Positions 1-12,715 of a DNA stretch of 64,000 bases are shown here, piece after piece. Each line of letters opens with the position of its first letter. Within the stretch, counting starts at the first letter, position 1. The notes below the pieces were generated by a model. That model made no database searches. It saw nothing but the letters and a program-made list of their open reading frames with translations, and was not told where the DNA came from. The position numbers and the translations under genes were made by a program. The DNA comes from Lampris incognitus (taxonomy: Eukaryota > Chordata > Actinopteri > Lampriformes > Lampridae), in the NCBI RefSeq assembly GCF_029633865.1, contig NC_079223.1:39696706-39760705 (forward strand). The letters are read 5' to 3'.

Positions 1-549
1 ATTTATCCATTACTTAGCTAATCCCAATAGTCAGAGGGGGAATCCCATTCTGTGGCCTGGTTGAGGATGACATTTGGCAAAGTTTATGTGGGCCATAGGA
101 TCTAATCTTTGCTACCCTTATCCATTCACCAAGATATCATCAGATATGTCTGATGTTTAAAATGTGCCATCTGCAGGTGATGTGCGAGGCCCAGGTATCC
201 GTTTCAAGCACAGTTGGCCAATTTCACCAAAGTCTATAGTGAGGTAAGGTGGGGATGAAGAATGACCCATATAAAGAGACAGTACACACAAACAACAAAC
301 ATATACTCATTTTTTTAAATTTAATTTATATTTTCCCCGTTAATTTATACATTTTCTCAAGTCTGGATGCCTGTTAAGCGACGACATGCTGGATTGTGCA
401 AAATCTGGTGAGACTAAATGGTCCTGATGTCAGCGACATGTCAGGAGTCAGCGGGATTGAAAAAAACTGATGCATGATGCTCTGTGTTTTCCGATCCACT
501 GTGAAAGGATTTTAAAATTCATTGAGACAAAAAGAATCCTAAATCTTAC

Positions 550-2866
550 CATTCCTAGTTGCGGAAAGAGACTGAAAGACACAGGAATCATTAGGCCCAG
601 GGTTAATACGGCACTCAGATGACGTATAGGAGTGACCAGCAAAGGGTTCCTCTTGAACCTTGTCCTGTTCATGAGCAGTCCATTAGATACACATTACATG
701 GGATGATGTGTTGGTAGCACCTTGTGCTTCATTTTCTCTAAAATCTTTGGAACCCAGGTAGGTGGATTTATCAGTTATTTGTATGACCAAAGAGGAAAGC
801 CACTACCAGTCTTCATTTCTTAAGTACAGTCTTGCTCAGCATGCAGCACTCATGCAAACAACTAAGCAACACACAGAATATGATGTAACAACAACCCCAT
901 GTGTCCTTTTTTTGTGTGGATTTTTTCTCCCCAATTGTATCTGGCCAATTATCCCACTCTTCCGAGCCATCCCGGTCGCTGCCCCACCCCCTCTGCCAAT
1001 CCATGGGGGGCTGTAGACTACCACATCCCTCCTCTGATACACTTGGAGTCGCCAGCTGCTTCTTTTCAACTGACAGTGAGGAGTTTCGACAGAGTGCGTG
1101 GGAGGATCACACTATTCCCTCCACTCCCCCCCCGAACAGGCACCCCGACAGACCCGAGGAGGTGCTAGTGCAGCGACCAGGACATATACCCACATTCGGC
1201 TTCCCATCCACAGACACGGCCAATTGTGTCTGTGGGGATGCCCAACCAAGCTGGAGGTAACACAGGGATTTGAACTGCCGAACCCCGTGTTGGTAGGCAA
1301 TGGAATAGACAGCTACGCTACCCGGATGCCCCAACCCCATGTGTCTTGATGCAGGGAAAGCACTCACAAAGGGACCTGATTCCCATGTTTAAAGAATGAT
1401 GCACTGGTGAATGGTTACATAAAAAGAAAGCCACTTCATTTTGTCATTGTATTCTTACGACAAATTATATTCTTACAACAAATTTGCTCTCTGCATTTAA
1501 CCCATTCTATTGTAAAGGGGCAGTGGGCAGCCGCAGTGCCATTGCCTTGGTCAGGAACACAGACCGGAGTATTAACCCTAACATGCATGTCTTTTTGATG
1601 GTGGGAGGAAACCGGAGCATCCAAAATAAACCCACACAGACACGGGGAGAACATGCAAACTCCACACAGAAAGGACCTGGGATGACCTGGGGTTCGAACC
1701 CAGGACCTTCTTGCTGTGAGGCAACAGTGCTAACCACTGGGCCACCGTGCAGCCCTAAAGGATATCTAGCTATGCCATCACAAAACGACGGGATGTCAAA
1801 GGGTTGAGATTGCAGGTAAATCATTGGGGTTATCAAATGGGTGTTTTCTTTCATAGTATTTCATTGAGTAAGGCTTATGCAACCATCAGAAGACTCAAAA
1901 ATAACTTCCGGTATCCTCAAAACATTCCCATCTACATCAAGTCTCAGCAGTGTTAAGTACTATACTCATACGACACTGGATATGGCACTTGGGTTTAGAT
2001 CTAGTTTACTACCTCATGTCTAAAACTTACTCTCCTTGCTGCCCGTTTTCACAACAATTGGATAATAGCACAGCTGATGCTACTGGCATGAAGCAGCCAG
2101 CTCAGAAGCTCACAAACCAGGCTTTAAAAAAGGCATAGGCACCAATAGGGAATAGATAGACATGGGAAAAATGTCCATACTTTGGACACCAAATATTGTC
2201 CGTCGTTTTTGACCAAAGCCACTAGCTGTTCTTGTGGTTGCATCAGAAGCTTGATCACCACCTTGATGCCTGACCAGAAATCCCTGACTCCAAACCAGTA
2301 CACCAATATGGAAATTACTGGTACAAACAAAAACGCCAGAAAATACACCACCAACACAATAACACACCAGTAACCACCTAACGAACAAACCAAAATAACA
2401 ACAAACCAGCAAATGTGCCAAGTTAATATGTCACATAAATTTACACGTACGGGCGTTAAGTATAATCAGCCTATGGCCTAAATACATCTGTTAAAAGTTA
2501 TTTAGAGGCGCCCGGGTAGGGTAGCGGTCTACTCCGGTCTACCAACACAGGGGTCAGCTGTTCGAATCCCCATGTTACCTCCGGCTTGGTTGGGCGTCTC
2601 TACAGTCACAATTGGCTGTGTCTGCGGGTGGGAAGCCGGATGTGACGTGTAGAGTAATTGTCCGAGTACAATTGAGGAGAAGAAAAAAAAAAAGGGGGGG
2701 GGAATCAAGGGGAAAAAAAGCACAACAGAGGAAACTCACCTCATTAAAAACAGCATTAAAAGATTGGGAAGAGCAGCTGATGTACCCAGCAATGCCACTC
2801 TTGATACTGCAGTTTCTCTTATAGCCTGAGCGAACGAAAAAGAATGGTCAAATATTCCAAACTGGT

Positions 2867-2899
<33 letters not shown>

Positions 2900-4967
2900 C
2901 ATTTAGTTCCTTGACCCTTTTTCTTACCTTTTCCCCTGCCGCTTTAGAAATCCCAACAGAATTCCCATTGGAATCAAACACCTGGATCCCCTTCTCCAAC
3001 TCCTCATATCTGACAGTGTACACACTGAAGGAAGCCAAAGCAGCTAGAGGGAGTTACACAACACTTTTAGTGTGTGTGTGTATGTGTGTGTGTGTGTGTG
3101 GGGGGGGGGTGGGGGGTCATACCTGCTTACCTGCTAGAGGGACTGGTAATAGTGATCTCAGGAGAGTCAGGAGCGGTGCACTGCTTATGCCAAGTTGGCG
3201 AATGATTATTTGTGGAACTGCCTATAACATCAAGCATATTAATCTTTTTTTGGGGGGGAAATTATTGATTTTTCACATTTAATTACCCCCATCAGCCTTG
3301 CAAAGCCAGCCTAAATCTTACGAGCGCTACCCCCCCCCATGTTAAATTAGTTTCAATATGATTTGTATAGCGTTTATATGAAGCAACAAATTCAATTTCA
3401 CACAGCTCTCAGTAAGGAATCAAGCTGTACACACCCCTGCACATGTTGAACAGGAGACTGATCCAGCCACCATTACAACTTGGTTTAAAGACATCTTCTT
3501 GCCCTAGTGGAGGAAGATAATAACATGAGATACAGATAATGCAAAACAGAACCATCTGGAAGCCTGAGATAAATAAAAACCGTTAGGGAGTATTTAAATT
3601 AGGCTGTCTTCTGTTGGTTTTAAATATGTAAATAACTCAACTGTGTGATAGGCTGGTTTAAGATTTAGCAATTCACAGCAAAGACAGCCCTCTTTTATAC
3701 TTTGCTTACTGCAGGCAAGCCAGTCCCCCCTACATCTTGGCATCAAATCCACCCAACCCCATCTACCAGACAAAATAAATATCATTAATTTTCTTTGAAT
3801 ATATTAGTTCTTTAAAGTGGTTGGATTTACCTGCTCTGAAGAAGAATTTCTATTTGCATAGTTGAATCCAGCGCAGTAACTCTGCATCATAAACTGCAAG
3901 AAAGCAATTCTGCCATTAAGGGAAGGACACAGTTTCATGGTATTTAGTGTTTTAATAAATAGGATAAATAACCTACCTGCCAAAACAATGCTGATTTTAC
4001 AGTAGCATGTGGCAAAAAGCTGCCAACAACCTGAAAAATAAAGATTATTTTTATAAACACACCATACAAAACCCGGTGGTTAATGTTGTGGTCAAGTATT
4101 TGTCATTATTGGTCATCTGATGAGTCACTTACCAAAGGGGATGCAAATGGCAAAAAAGCTGAAAAAAAACATTTGTGATATTCAATATGGTAGTATAATA
4201 ATAATAATAATAATAATATATTAAATTAAAAATTCAATGACAACAATTTAAATGTTGATCAATCAACACGATGACTGTGTCGTATTACTACGTTCATTTA
4301 ACACTACTTTGTTGAACGAACTTCTACTTTGCAATTAAAATTACTGTACCTGGGGGACGGAAAATTAATGGAAGAACATCCCCAGAGTCAGAATGTATAG
4401 AAGACTGTAAAACACATTTCATCACATTACATCAATGAGAAGAACCTGTAAAACAACCCACTACATTAAAGCAGTCATTAAAAAATTATAACAAATGTAA
4501 AAATACTGTAAAACTTTGCTTCAAGAAAACAGACACACACACATTCACACCTAGGGGCAATTTAGTATGGCCGATTCACCTGACCTACATGTCTTTGGAC
4601 TGTGGGAGGAAACCGGAGCACCCAGAAGAAACCCACACAGAAATGGGGAGAACATGCAAACTCCACACAGAGGATGACCTGGGATGACACACCAAGCTTG
4701 GACTACCCCGGGCTCGAACCCAGGACCTTCTTGCTGTGAGGTGACCGTGCTAACTACTGCGCCACCGTGCCACCCCCCAAGAAGACAAAAAAAAAATAAC
4801 ATCCCAAAATAAAAATGTGTAATTCAAAAACAAACTTGTTTAAGCTATTCCATCCATCCATTATCCGACCCACTTATCTTGCTCTCAGGGTCGCGGGGAT
4901 GCTGGAGCCTATCCCAGCAGTGACTGGGCGGCAGGTGGGGAGACACCCTGGACAGGCTGCCAAGCCA

Positions 4968-5052
<85 letters not shown>

Positions 5053-6145
5053 AGGACAATTTAGTATGGCCGATTCACCTGACTTACATGTCTTTGGACT
5101 GTGGGAGGAAACTGGAGCCCCTGGAGGAAACCCACGCAGACACAGGGAGATATGCAAACTCCACACAGAAGATGACTCGGGATGACCCCCAAGGTTGGAC
5201 TACCCCAGGACTCGAACCCAGGACCTTCTTGCTGTGAGGCGACCGTGCTAACCACTGCGCCGCCCTGTTTAAGCTATTATTTAAAATGTTTCAAGGATTT
5301 CAATGTTGCCCATTGTGATCTACCATACCAAGGAATCACTTAAGATCACTCAGGCAGGGGTGGGCAACATGATCCAGAAAGGGCCGGTGTGGGTGCAGGT
5401 CTTTGTTCCAACCAAGCAGTTACACACCTGAGTCCACAAATCAAGGCCCTTAGCAAAGACTACTGGTTGACTAATAGGCGTGTAACTGCTTGGTTGGAGC
5501 AAAGACCTGCACCCACACCGGCCCTTTCTGGATCATGTTGCCCATCGCTGACTCAGGGTAAATGAGGGGACATTCACACAGCTCATTTGTGTTCAGTTGT
5601 TTCGTTTCTCATCCAACGTACTAAGGAAAGGGTCCACTCATCTCCATCCTAGAAAATGAGACAAAAAGGTTTTTGTAAATCTGTGCAAGCTTGATAAACT
5701 GACAGCTGGAGGGGCTGCGTGGGGTTTGAGCATTTCAACATCAAGACTTACCTTTTCCTCTACTCCCACTCCACCTTCCAGAGCTGAGCGGGCCTTCCGT
5801 ATTTCAGCCTGAGGAAAAGACCCTCCCAGTTAAACACCGGATGGATTTGGCTCATCACACAACATTGGCTAACGGTAATGGCTTTACTTACACTGGAGGA
5901 GAGCAAGCAAGTTGGATCGAGGAGGTTGAACCAGACGCGTAACCGACTAAGGAATGACTGAAACATGAGTAAAGGTACAACTTCATTCAGCTCGTCTCCA
6001 AAAACACCACTAACACACAAAAAACAAGCCATAGATATCAAAACAATGTCGTGCAACTGTCAATGTCACGTTGTTCTGCGCAGTGCATGCAATGGAGGTA
6101 CGGTACCTGGCCCTCGTTTTTCCAGTACAACAAGTTAGGATCCAT
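550..6145 (-). CDS. sfxn4: sideroflexin-4, C-terminal exon not placed
   Basis: Mitochondrial inner-membrane protein of the sideroflexin family; in vertebrates SFXN4 is linked to iron-sulfur cluster and complex I biogenesis. Exons from the start: 6107-6145, 5892-5957, 5752-5808, 5622-5648, 4350-4404, 4133-4158, 3977-4030, 3831-3893, 3435-about 3497, 3131-3221, 2928-3043, 2740-2825, 550-664. All join in frame (286 codons). The start is MDPNLLYWKNEGQ, followed by SFLSRLRVWFNLLDPT, matching human SFIRRFLQWTELLDPT. Later stretches include ELEKGIQVFDSNGNSVG and LMIPVSFSLFPQLG, both in the human order. Hydrophobic segments lie in the second half. The acceptor at 3043 (not 3024) was chosen because it keeps frame and family length. 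The short C-terminal exon below 550 could not be identified and may lie left of the window. Identity is strong, and is supported by the prdx3 neighbour as in other vertebrates. Confidence 0.9.
906..1331 (-). repeat. SINE family B, full-length tRNA-derived copy
   Basis: Copy of a roughly 430-bp dispersed family in this window (here called B). Read on the minus strand it begins with a tRNA-like head that has an A-box-like TAGCGTAGC and a B-box-like GGTTC segment, and ends in an AATTGGGGAGAAAAA-type tail. It is flanked by an exact 14-bp duplication, caaccccatgtgtc, at 892-905 and 1332-1345. It sits in sfxn4, between the 550-664 and 2740-2825 exons. Other copies: 2505, 8419, 17133, 54317, 63327. 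Confidence 0.88.
1427..1755 (-). repeat. SINE family A2 (tRNA head, AATAAAG-type tail)
   Basis: On the minus strand the element opens with a tRNA-like head (GGTGGCCCAGTGG A box, GGTTCGAACCC B box) shared with family A. Its 3' end differs, running into a segment like CAATGACAAAATAAAG. A second copy lies at 19656-19996. The head shared between A and A2 points to tail exchange between SINE families. Confidence 0.75.
2505..2702 (+). repeat. SINE family B, internally deleted short copy
   Basis: This copy has the tRNA-like head and the AATTG-plus-purine 3' tail of family B but lacks roughly the middle 230 bp, so it is about 198 bp long rather than 430. Both ends are present. It lies next to the sfxn4 exon at 2740-2825. 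Confidence 0.8.
2868..2900 (+). repeat. poly(A) run in a short sfxn4 intron
   Basis: About 31 adenines sit between the sfxn4 exons 2740-2825 and 2928-3043, that is a T run in the sense strand of a 102-bp intron. A (GT)n/G-run stretch follows at 3069-3116 in the next intron. Confidence 0.85.
4531..4777 (-). repeat. SINE family A, copy lacking its 3' third
   Basis: The minus-strand head (GGTGGCGCAGTAG, GGGTTCGAG) and body are those of family A, but the copy ends at the internal CA repeat and lacks the GATAAGCGG...(ATGG)n end. It lies in an sfxn4 intron, about 70 bp from the next copy. Confidence 0.8.
4850..5265 (-). repeat. SINE family A, full-length copy with (CA)n core
   Basis: Full copy: tRNA-like head at the right end, body, an internal (CA)n run at about 4971-5048, and a (CCAT)n tail at the left. 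It has an exact 13-bp target-site duplication, tgtttaagctatt, at 4837-4849 and 5266-5278. Family A copies also occur at 4531, 14285, 14836, 18066, 27931, 29110, 32300 and 39330. The CA/GT tract is present at the same internal place in several copies. Confidence 0.9.
5355..5550. mobile_element. fold-back MITE, hAT-like
   Basis: A 196-bp element made almost entirely of two inverted arms of about 75 bp. The ends are CAGGGGTGGGCAAC and its near-complement GTTGCCCATCGCTG. Flanks are a 7-bp direct repeat, actcagg, at 5348-5354 and 5551-5557. The CAGGGGTG-type end and a duplication of about 8 bp fit the hAT superfamily. No coding capacity. It lies in an sfxn4 intron. Confidence 0.85.
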
Positions 6146-6550
6146 TTGAACAGCCTGTAAGATTTCTACCGTAAAAACTCAGTGAACTCCGGTCTCCAAT
6201 ACGCCTGGTATCCAAGGCGAAGCTCACGCGTTCAGGGTCAAGTTCTATTTACAAATCCCTTCCGCAACCACCCACGTGGCCAATGACTTTGCGGATTGTT
6301 TTGGAGCATCATGTTGCTTCGTATAGCGCAAATGCGCATTAATCTGGCCATTATTCTTATGTTCATATTTAAAAAAAAAATCAATTTGGCGATATTTTAC
6401 ACATCTATATATGTTATATTTCATATGATTAAACAACGTCGATTTTCAATTCGATTAGATGGTAAACTGCAGACTCATGCTGCGCAGCCCGCCCACGAAG
6501 CGTGATGATGCGCACGAACACAGCAAACCTGCCCGCTGTCATAATCCAAG
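6146..6550. promoter_or_regulatory. shared sfxn4/prdx3 bidirectional promoter region
   Basis: Only 405 bp separate the two divergent start codons. The interval holds CCAAT at 6280-6284, the GC palindrome GCGCAAATGCGC at 6326-6337, and further TGCGCA-type sites near 6480 and 6514. TGCGCA/GCGC repeats resemble NRF-1 sites, common in promoters of nuclear genes for mitochondrial proteins. Both flanking products are mitochondrial. Promoter role is inferred from position and motifs. Confidence 0.7.
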
Positions 6551-9500
6551 ATGTCAGCCACCATCGGAAGACTGTTGAAGACCTCTGTAAGTGCGAACAA
6601 AACGTTATCGTGGAAAGTTTTGCAGTGGACGCGTATTGCTGTTGTTTTGAAATAGTGTTGATTTTGGCCACCGGGGTTACGTATGCCCACCCGTCTGTGA
6701 GCCGTGACAGAGGTCGACGAACGGCGCAAACGCGGTTGATAATAGGGTCGAGTAATATCTCCGCGGGATGCGTGTTGTGAGGTTCGTTTGCGTGTCTTAA
6801 GGCCAGCTGGATTTACGCACCGGATTTGAATTTAGTATTCCGCAGTTCATTTCGGTTGATTAAATAATCTATTTGTTTTTCGTGAAAATTGAGTAATAGT
6901 TGGTCTGTACCCCGATTCATACTCTTGCTCAGATGGTGGCGGTATTACATCAGAAAGTTGTTAGAATAAATCACAATTCCCCCCCCTGCGAGTTCGTGGC
7001 TCGCCTCAAGAGGGCGACATTTTTCGAGAGTTTTTATGACGTTTAATCGATTATGAAGGTTATTCGTGTGATTGACTACGGATGTTTATTTGGCCCATTG
7101 GTCTTTTTTTCCATATCTTGCAGTATAAAAGTCAAAGAAGAGTTTATCTGTACTGTCGAGAGAAAATCACACCAACCACAGCAAAACTAATGGCGCTAAA
7201 GAAAACGCCACAACCAGACTAACAAGAATAGGAAAATCGTCTCTAGTCCTTCATATTTTCATTTTTTCAGTTAAGGGCCCTTTATCTTGAAAAGCCTGCT
7301 TTAACACGTTGAAGTCCTGCAGTTTGCAGCCCCCGTTTCAAGTCGTCCTTCGACGTTCTTCTGATCCATGTGGCCCGTGTGTGAGGCTGAATGGGTTCAG
7401 CCCTCAAAAACTAACTGTTGCAGTGAAATAGCCTAATATACTTAAGCACACTATTGATGTCGATTTTCAATGTTTACTTTAAAATGAGTTTATAATCAAA
7501 TTAAAGCAGTCTGTGTTTAGTCCAGTGTGTGACCTTTTTTAAGTTAGATTCTAAATGACATTTAGGACCAATTTTACTTGGCAGAAAAGAAGAAAAAAAT
7601 GAACCAGATAAAGTCAATGCCGCCCTCTCACATAGAATTTTAAAGTTGCCCCAACTCACTTTTTAATTGTGGGTGTTTGAGTTTCAACCTATGTTCTATG
7701 TACCTGTGTATGTGTTACTCCATAGGCAGCCATTTAGACTTTAAATTGCCTCTATGTGAAGCCTTTCTTTAATGAATAAATGCCATTCAGATGGCATCTC
7801 TTAGCTTCTACCTTGAGGGTGAAATGGCAAATTGTTAAGTGACCTTACTGGAACCTGCCACTGACCTGAATGATCACACATTATCATCATTTGAATAAAT
7901 ATGTGGATTGATAACTCCCATTGTCTAGGCCAAGGTTGCAGCAGGAGGACTGAGAGTTGCAGCATCCTGTCCACATGGCGGCTCTGTGAATAGTACTGCA
8001 AGAATACTCTCCTGTCCCACACTTCAGAGAGCCTTATTCTCAACCAGTATGTATGATGTCAAAATCAAAAACTAAATTCATATTATTCTCAGGAGTTCTG
8101 TTTATGCTTTTTTTGTGAGATTTTTTTCCTAGGAGCCCCCACCACCTCTCGAACAGTGGTATCTGTAAAGTCTTCTGGGTCTGACTCCAGGCGAATGTAC
8201 AGAGATAATCATAACTCTGGTGTGCATTAGACAGACTATGGGAGGTTTGAACTAGGCTGTCTTTTCCTGTTTGGGCGACATTTTGATTTTTTTTTTATCG
8301 AAGAAGTAAGGAAAAGGTTTACTGGTTTCAGTGCAAAATGCTTTATTTCTACTACAGCATGAGAAACCAACTCAAAAGAAGGAGGTTGAGTCAGTTTACT
8401 TAAAAGTGTAACATACTGAGAAGCTTAGCGGTCTATTCTGTTGCCTGCCAACATGGGGATCGCCGGTTCGAAGCTCTGTGTTAGTATGTCCCTACAGACA
8501 TACTAATTGGCTTTGTCTGCAGGTGGGAAGCCGGATGTGGGTATGTGTTGTGGTCGCTGCACTAGTGCCTCCTCTGGTCAGTCAGGGCACCTGTTCAGGG
8601 GGGTGGGGGAACTGGGGGGACTAGCCTGATCCTCCCACGTGCTATGTCCCCCTGGTGAAACTCTTCACTGTCAGGTGAAAAGAAGCGGCTGGCGACTCTA
8701 CATGTATCGGAGGAGGCATGTGGTAGTCTTCAGCCCTCCCAGGATCGGCAGAGGGGGTGGAGCAGCGACCGGGATGGCTCGGAAGTGTGGGGTAATTGGC
8801 CAGATACAGTTAGGGAGAAAAAAAAAAGGGGGGGGGTTATAAAAAACAAAATAAAATATAAAACTAAGGATCTGAGCCTTGTGTGGGTGCTTTTCTCACA
8901 CTGAATACTGGCATCTTGTTCCTCTCTTACTTGAATTGACTACTGTTACCAGAACCAAAGTACAGTGCATGGGCTACCTATTGGTTATATGTATCAGTGT
9001 AAGATATTTCACACATATGTCTTGGCAATAAGCCACTATTAAATATGTTCTTCTTAACTCTTGTCAGACACTGTCAGATTTGCCCCTGCTGTCACTCAGC
9101 ATGCGCCTGCTTTCAAAGCCACGGCTGTCCACGATGGGGAGTTCAAGGAGCTGAGTCTAAATGACTTTAAGGGCAAATACCTCGTTCTTTTCTTCTATCC
9201 ACTGGATTTGTGAGTATTGAGGCCTCATAGTGAAATTAGCAAAATGCGGTGACCTGCAGTGAAAGTTATACTAGCTTTTCTTGCACTCTGCATGCTTTAA
9301 TTTGACCGACTTTGTACTTTTACAGCACCTTTGTGTGCCCAACAGAGATCATCTCATTCAGCGACAAGGCCAGTGAGTTCCATGACATTAACTGTGAGGT
9401 GGTGGGAGTGTCTGTTGACTCTCACTTCACCCACCTGGCTTGGATTAACACACCGCGCAAGGTATGTGTTCTCACCTAATCGATGGATAACGGACATGCC

Positions 9501-12314
9501 GTTAGCCTCAACTCAGTCTCGAGCTGTTTCTGTTCTGATTTGTGGACATAAGTGGAACCATCAGTGCAAGTCTTTCCTTTTCGTTATGATTATTCTATTA
9601 GTATTGTTGTTGAAGTACAACTCAGTCTTGTATTCTTTAGAATGGAGGCTTGGGCAACATCCACATCCCTCTGCTTGCTGACCTTAACAAAGAGATTTCA
9701 AGAGACTATGGGGTACTTCTGGAGGGTCCAGGCATTGCACTGAGGTATGTACAACATATTGTGTATAAAAAAAATCTATACTGTTCAAGGAATTGAAAAT
9801 AACGATATATTCTAATTTCACCATTTAAATTGTTATATCAAATTGAACAGCATATTAATAACAATAATAAACTTTATGAAGCTTTTTTATGAAGATTAAA
9901 ATCACCAAGAATAAGCACCCTGTCATATTTAGGCATGACAATTGATAGATGCTCAGAAAACTCAGAAATAAAATGAACTGAATTAGGGGGCCTATACATT
10001 AAGATGTAGAGTAAAGGAGGAGTGCTAGTAATTAAGAAACTTAAAACCTCAAAGGAGGTAAAATTACCAAAAGTAACAGGATGGTACTTAAGAACTAACT
10101 TATAAGAAACAGCTAGGCCACCCTCTCTTCCTGAGAGCCTAGGAATATGAAAATATGCAAAGTCAGGGGCCCTAGCCTCAGTCCGGGAAACAGTGTCCTC
10201 TGGGGACAGTCATGTCTCAGTAATCATAAGAAAGTTCAATTTATTAGAAACAATTAAATCATTAATGATAAAGGACTTATTACCAAAACATCTCATATCA
10301 GAGTCCAAAATTGTTTGGTGTCAAAGCAGAGTGAAAAGCAACAGGATTACAGAAAATATGACATAAATTGCAGATATTTGCTCCAGATATTAGATACGTC
10401 ATGTGGATGAGTGGCCCGGTGCCTAATAATATGGGGAAAACTCCTGGTGAGAGGGTTAATAATGAGGCCAGTGGGGGGAACTAGCAGGCAGAACAGTACT
10501 GTGGGGTGCCACCATAGGCGGAAGTGGAGGTTCCGGGAGCAAAGTGGATTGTAAACAGTCAGTCTCGTGGAGAGGACTGTACCGCATGCTGCAGGTTGGC
10601 CGCAAGCATCCGGCTACCCAGCCTGTTGGGGTGGACTCCGTCAGTTCTGAATATGAAGAGGGAGAAACGATCCCAAAACCGATTAAAATTGTCAATAAAA
10701 TCTATATTGTAAGCTCTGCAGCCGGAGATGAGCCATGTGTGGAAACTGAGGAAATGCCCTGCTCCACAGGCCAGTGTTGGAGTAGGACTGGAAGTAAAAA
10801 CACTTTCCACAAGGATTTAAAAAGCTGAAAAGGTCATTAAAATCCTTTTTGGTCAATTCAGACAGCTGACAAGCTGCATCGTTTGTCCCCACATGAACGA
10901 TAACTCAATTGGTGGAGGACGGGAGTAAGCACAGCGGCCCTGAGAGCTTATCCATGGTATCAGGGGCTGTGGCTCCAGGGAAACAGTGTGTGGCTGTGTT
11001 GATAAAATGGATGTTCCTGATTATGGAATCCCCAACTGTTAATGTAGCTGGGGAGAAAAGGGAACGAGGTGATATCGATTGTGGGTTCTCATGGCAGGAG
11101 AGTGCATGATCCACACTGTGTGTTGAAATCATTGACTGAGGATGGGGTGTCCGAGCAAGCGAGTGTTGTGACGAGGCAGCGACATCACCTCTGAGAATGG
11201 ATTTCCCTCCCGGCTCGGGGTAAGGAAGATTTCGAGAGCGTCTAATCATGGTCTCTTTCAGGATCTTATGATGGGAAGAGGAGGTCATTACCCAGGATGA
11301 GGGCTGTTTTTTTGGCTTCACAGTGGGATGGCGAGCCACCTGAACACTGCTAGCTACTAGGGGGGAAGCTGCAGTGTTGGCCAGTGCCATTTTCACAGAG
11401 GGGTCCGGATCAGGACGCGTTGAGACTGCAGGAACATCAGGTGTGTGGACTGGAGTGTCGTCAGACAGGGTCGCGTAGCGGTTGGAGAGGCTTAGGCGAG
11501 GGGGTGTGACATCCCAGTCCAAGCCTCTGTTGTGACCGCGGACCACCACTTCACCCCAGGATGACTGGTAGTTAAGTGTCGAGCAGGAGGAAAGCCATGA
11601 AAAAATGGGGGAGGTCCCACAGAACTATGTCCTGGATGTTTGCACTGAGAGAGGAAGTCCATTTGGACTACCCACAAGCCACATCCATGAAGCTGGTCAA
11701 AAGGGAGTCTTTCTTATGGAGTTTATCAGAAAGCCATCGAACAGCCTCTTCAAGGTTGGCAGTCTTTCTGTTTCCTTTCTTGAGTCCACACACAGTCCTC
11801 ACAGTGCCAAGTTGGCATAATTGTTTTGGTTAGCTTAGCCAGAGGCTAGAAACAAGCTACATACAGCCCCAGCACAACAGAATCGGAGACTTCAGTGCGA
11901 TCAAGTTAGTGCAGGAGTCGATGATTGAATAAAATCTGTAAATTAATAGAGGCAAACCATAAAATCAAATAAAATAATCCAGTGGTCCCAGTTAGTTTTT
12001 AAAAGTTGTTATTAAAAGTTAAAAGCAAGCAGAGCAACAAACAAACTGTAAGCTGGGAACTGGAACCGTAAAAGTAGTGGGTGGATTGTTCAGATAAGTA
12101 TGATATGGTGTTTGGAAACTACACATCTCAACTCTTCCAACAGTCCCGCCACATACGGAATCACCACTGGTTTACGCTTAGGCAGCTGTTGTCCTTCTCC
12201 TCTCTTCAATTGGCTGGTGCACTGTTTGGGCGTCTTCTTGGATTTGACAAACGCCCGGATGAACTGATTCAGCTTTCCGTGATTTCCTTACCTGGATTAT
12301 TGAGCATGCATAAA

Positions 12315-12372
<58 letters not shown>

Positions 12373-12652
12373 CACAAACAGGCTTGTACTGTCTCATAAA
12401 GAATTTACTTGACTCACTGGATTACTTTGCTCCTTATTTGTTGAGCACTTTCTCTACTGTTGAGTGTTTCTTTTAACTAATTTATCAAGGTTTGGTGCAG
12501 AAGAGTTGAAGTGAGCTATACGCCTGATAAGAATGCTACCTCTAGTCCAGAGATGCCCAAAGTGTGGCGCGTGCATCCCCTGGGGTGCTCAAGCTGCCTC
12601 TAGGGGGTGCACGAGAGGTAAAATGTGATGGTGGTGTAGCTTAGTTTAGGAG

Positions 12653-12715
<63 letters not shown>

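Noticed and set aside
3001-3024. sfxn4 exon acceptor at 3024
   Set aside because: It breaks the frame with the preceding exon. The acceptor at 3043 restores frame and matches the human length between LPV and VY exactly.
4874-5059. Cys-Val-rich ORF
   Set aside because: Translation of a (CA)n/(GT)n microsatellite inside a SINE. The same applies to ORFs at 12178, 12652, 29000, 33854, 36231, 40800, 45453 and 58424.
10905-11549. Host gene encoding a 214-aa protein with esterase-like motif
   Set aside because: GDS, GTND and DGVHPN motifs followed by LINE endonuclease motifs show it is ORF1 of a retrotransposon.
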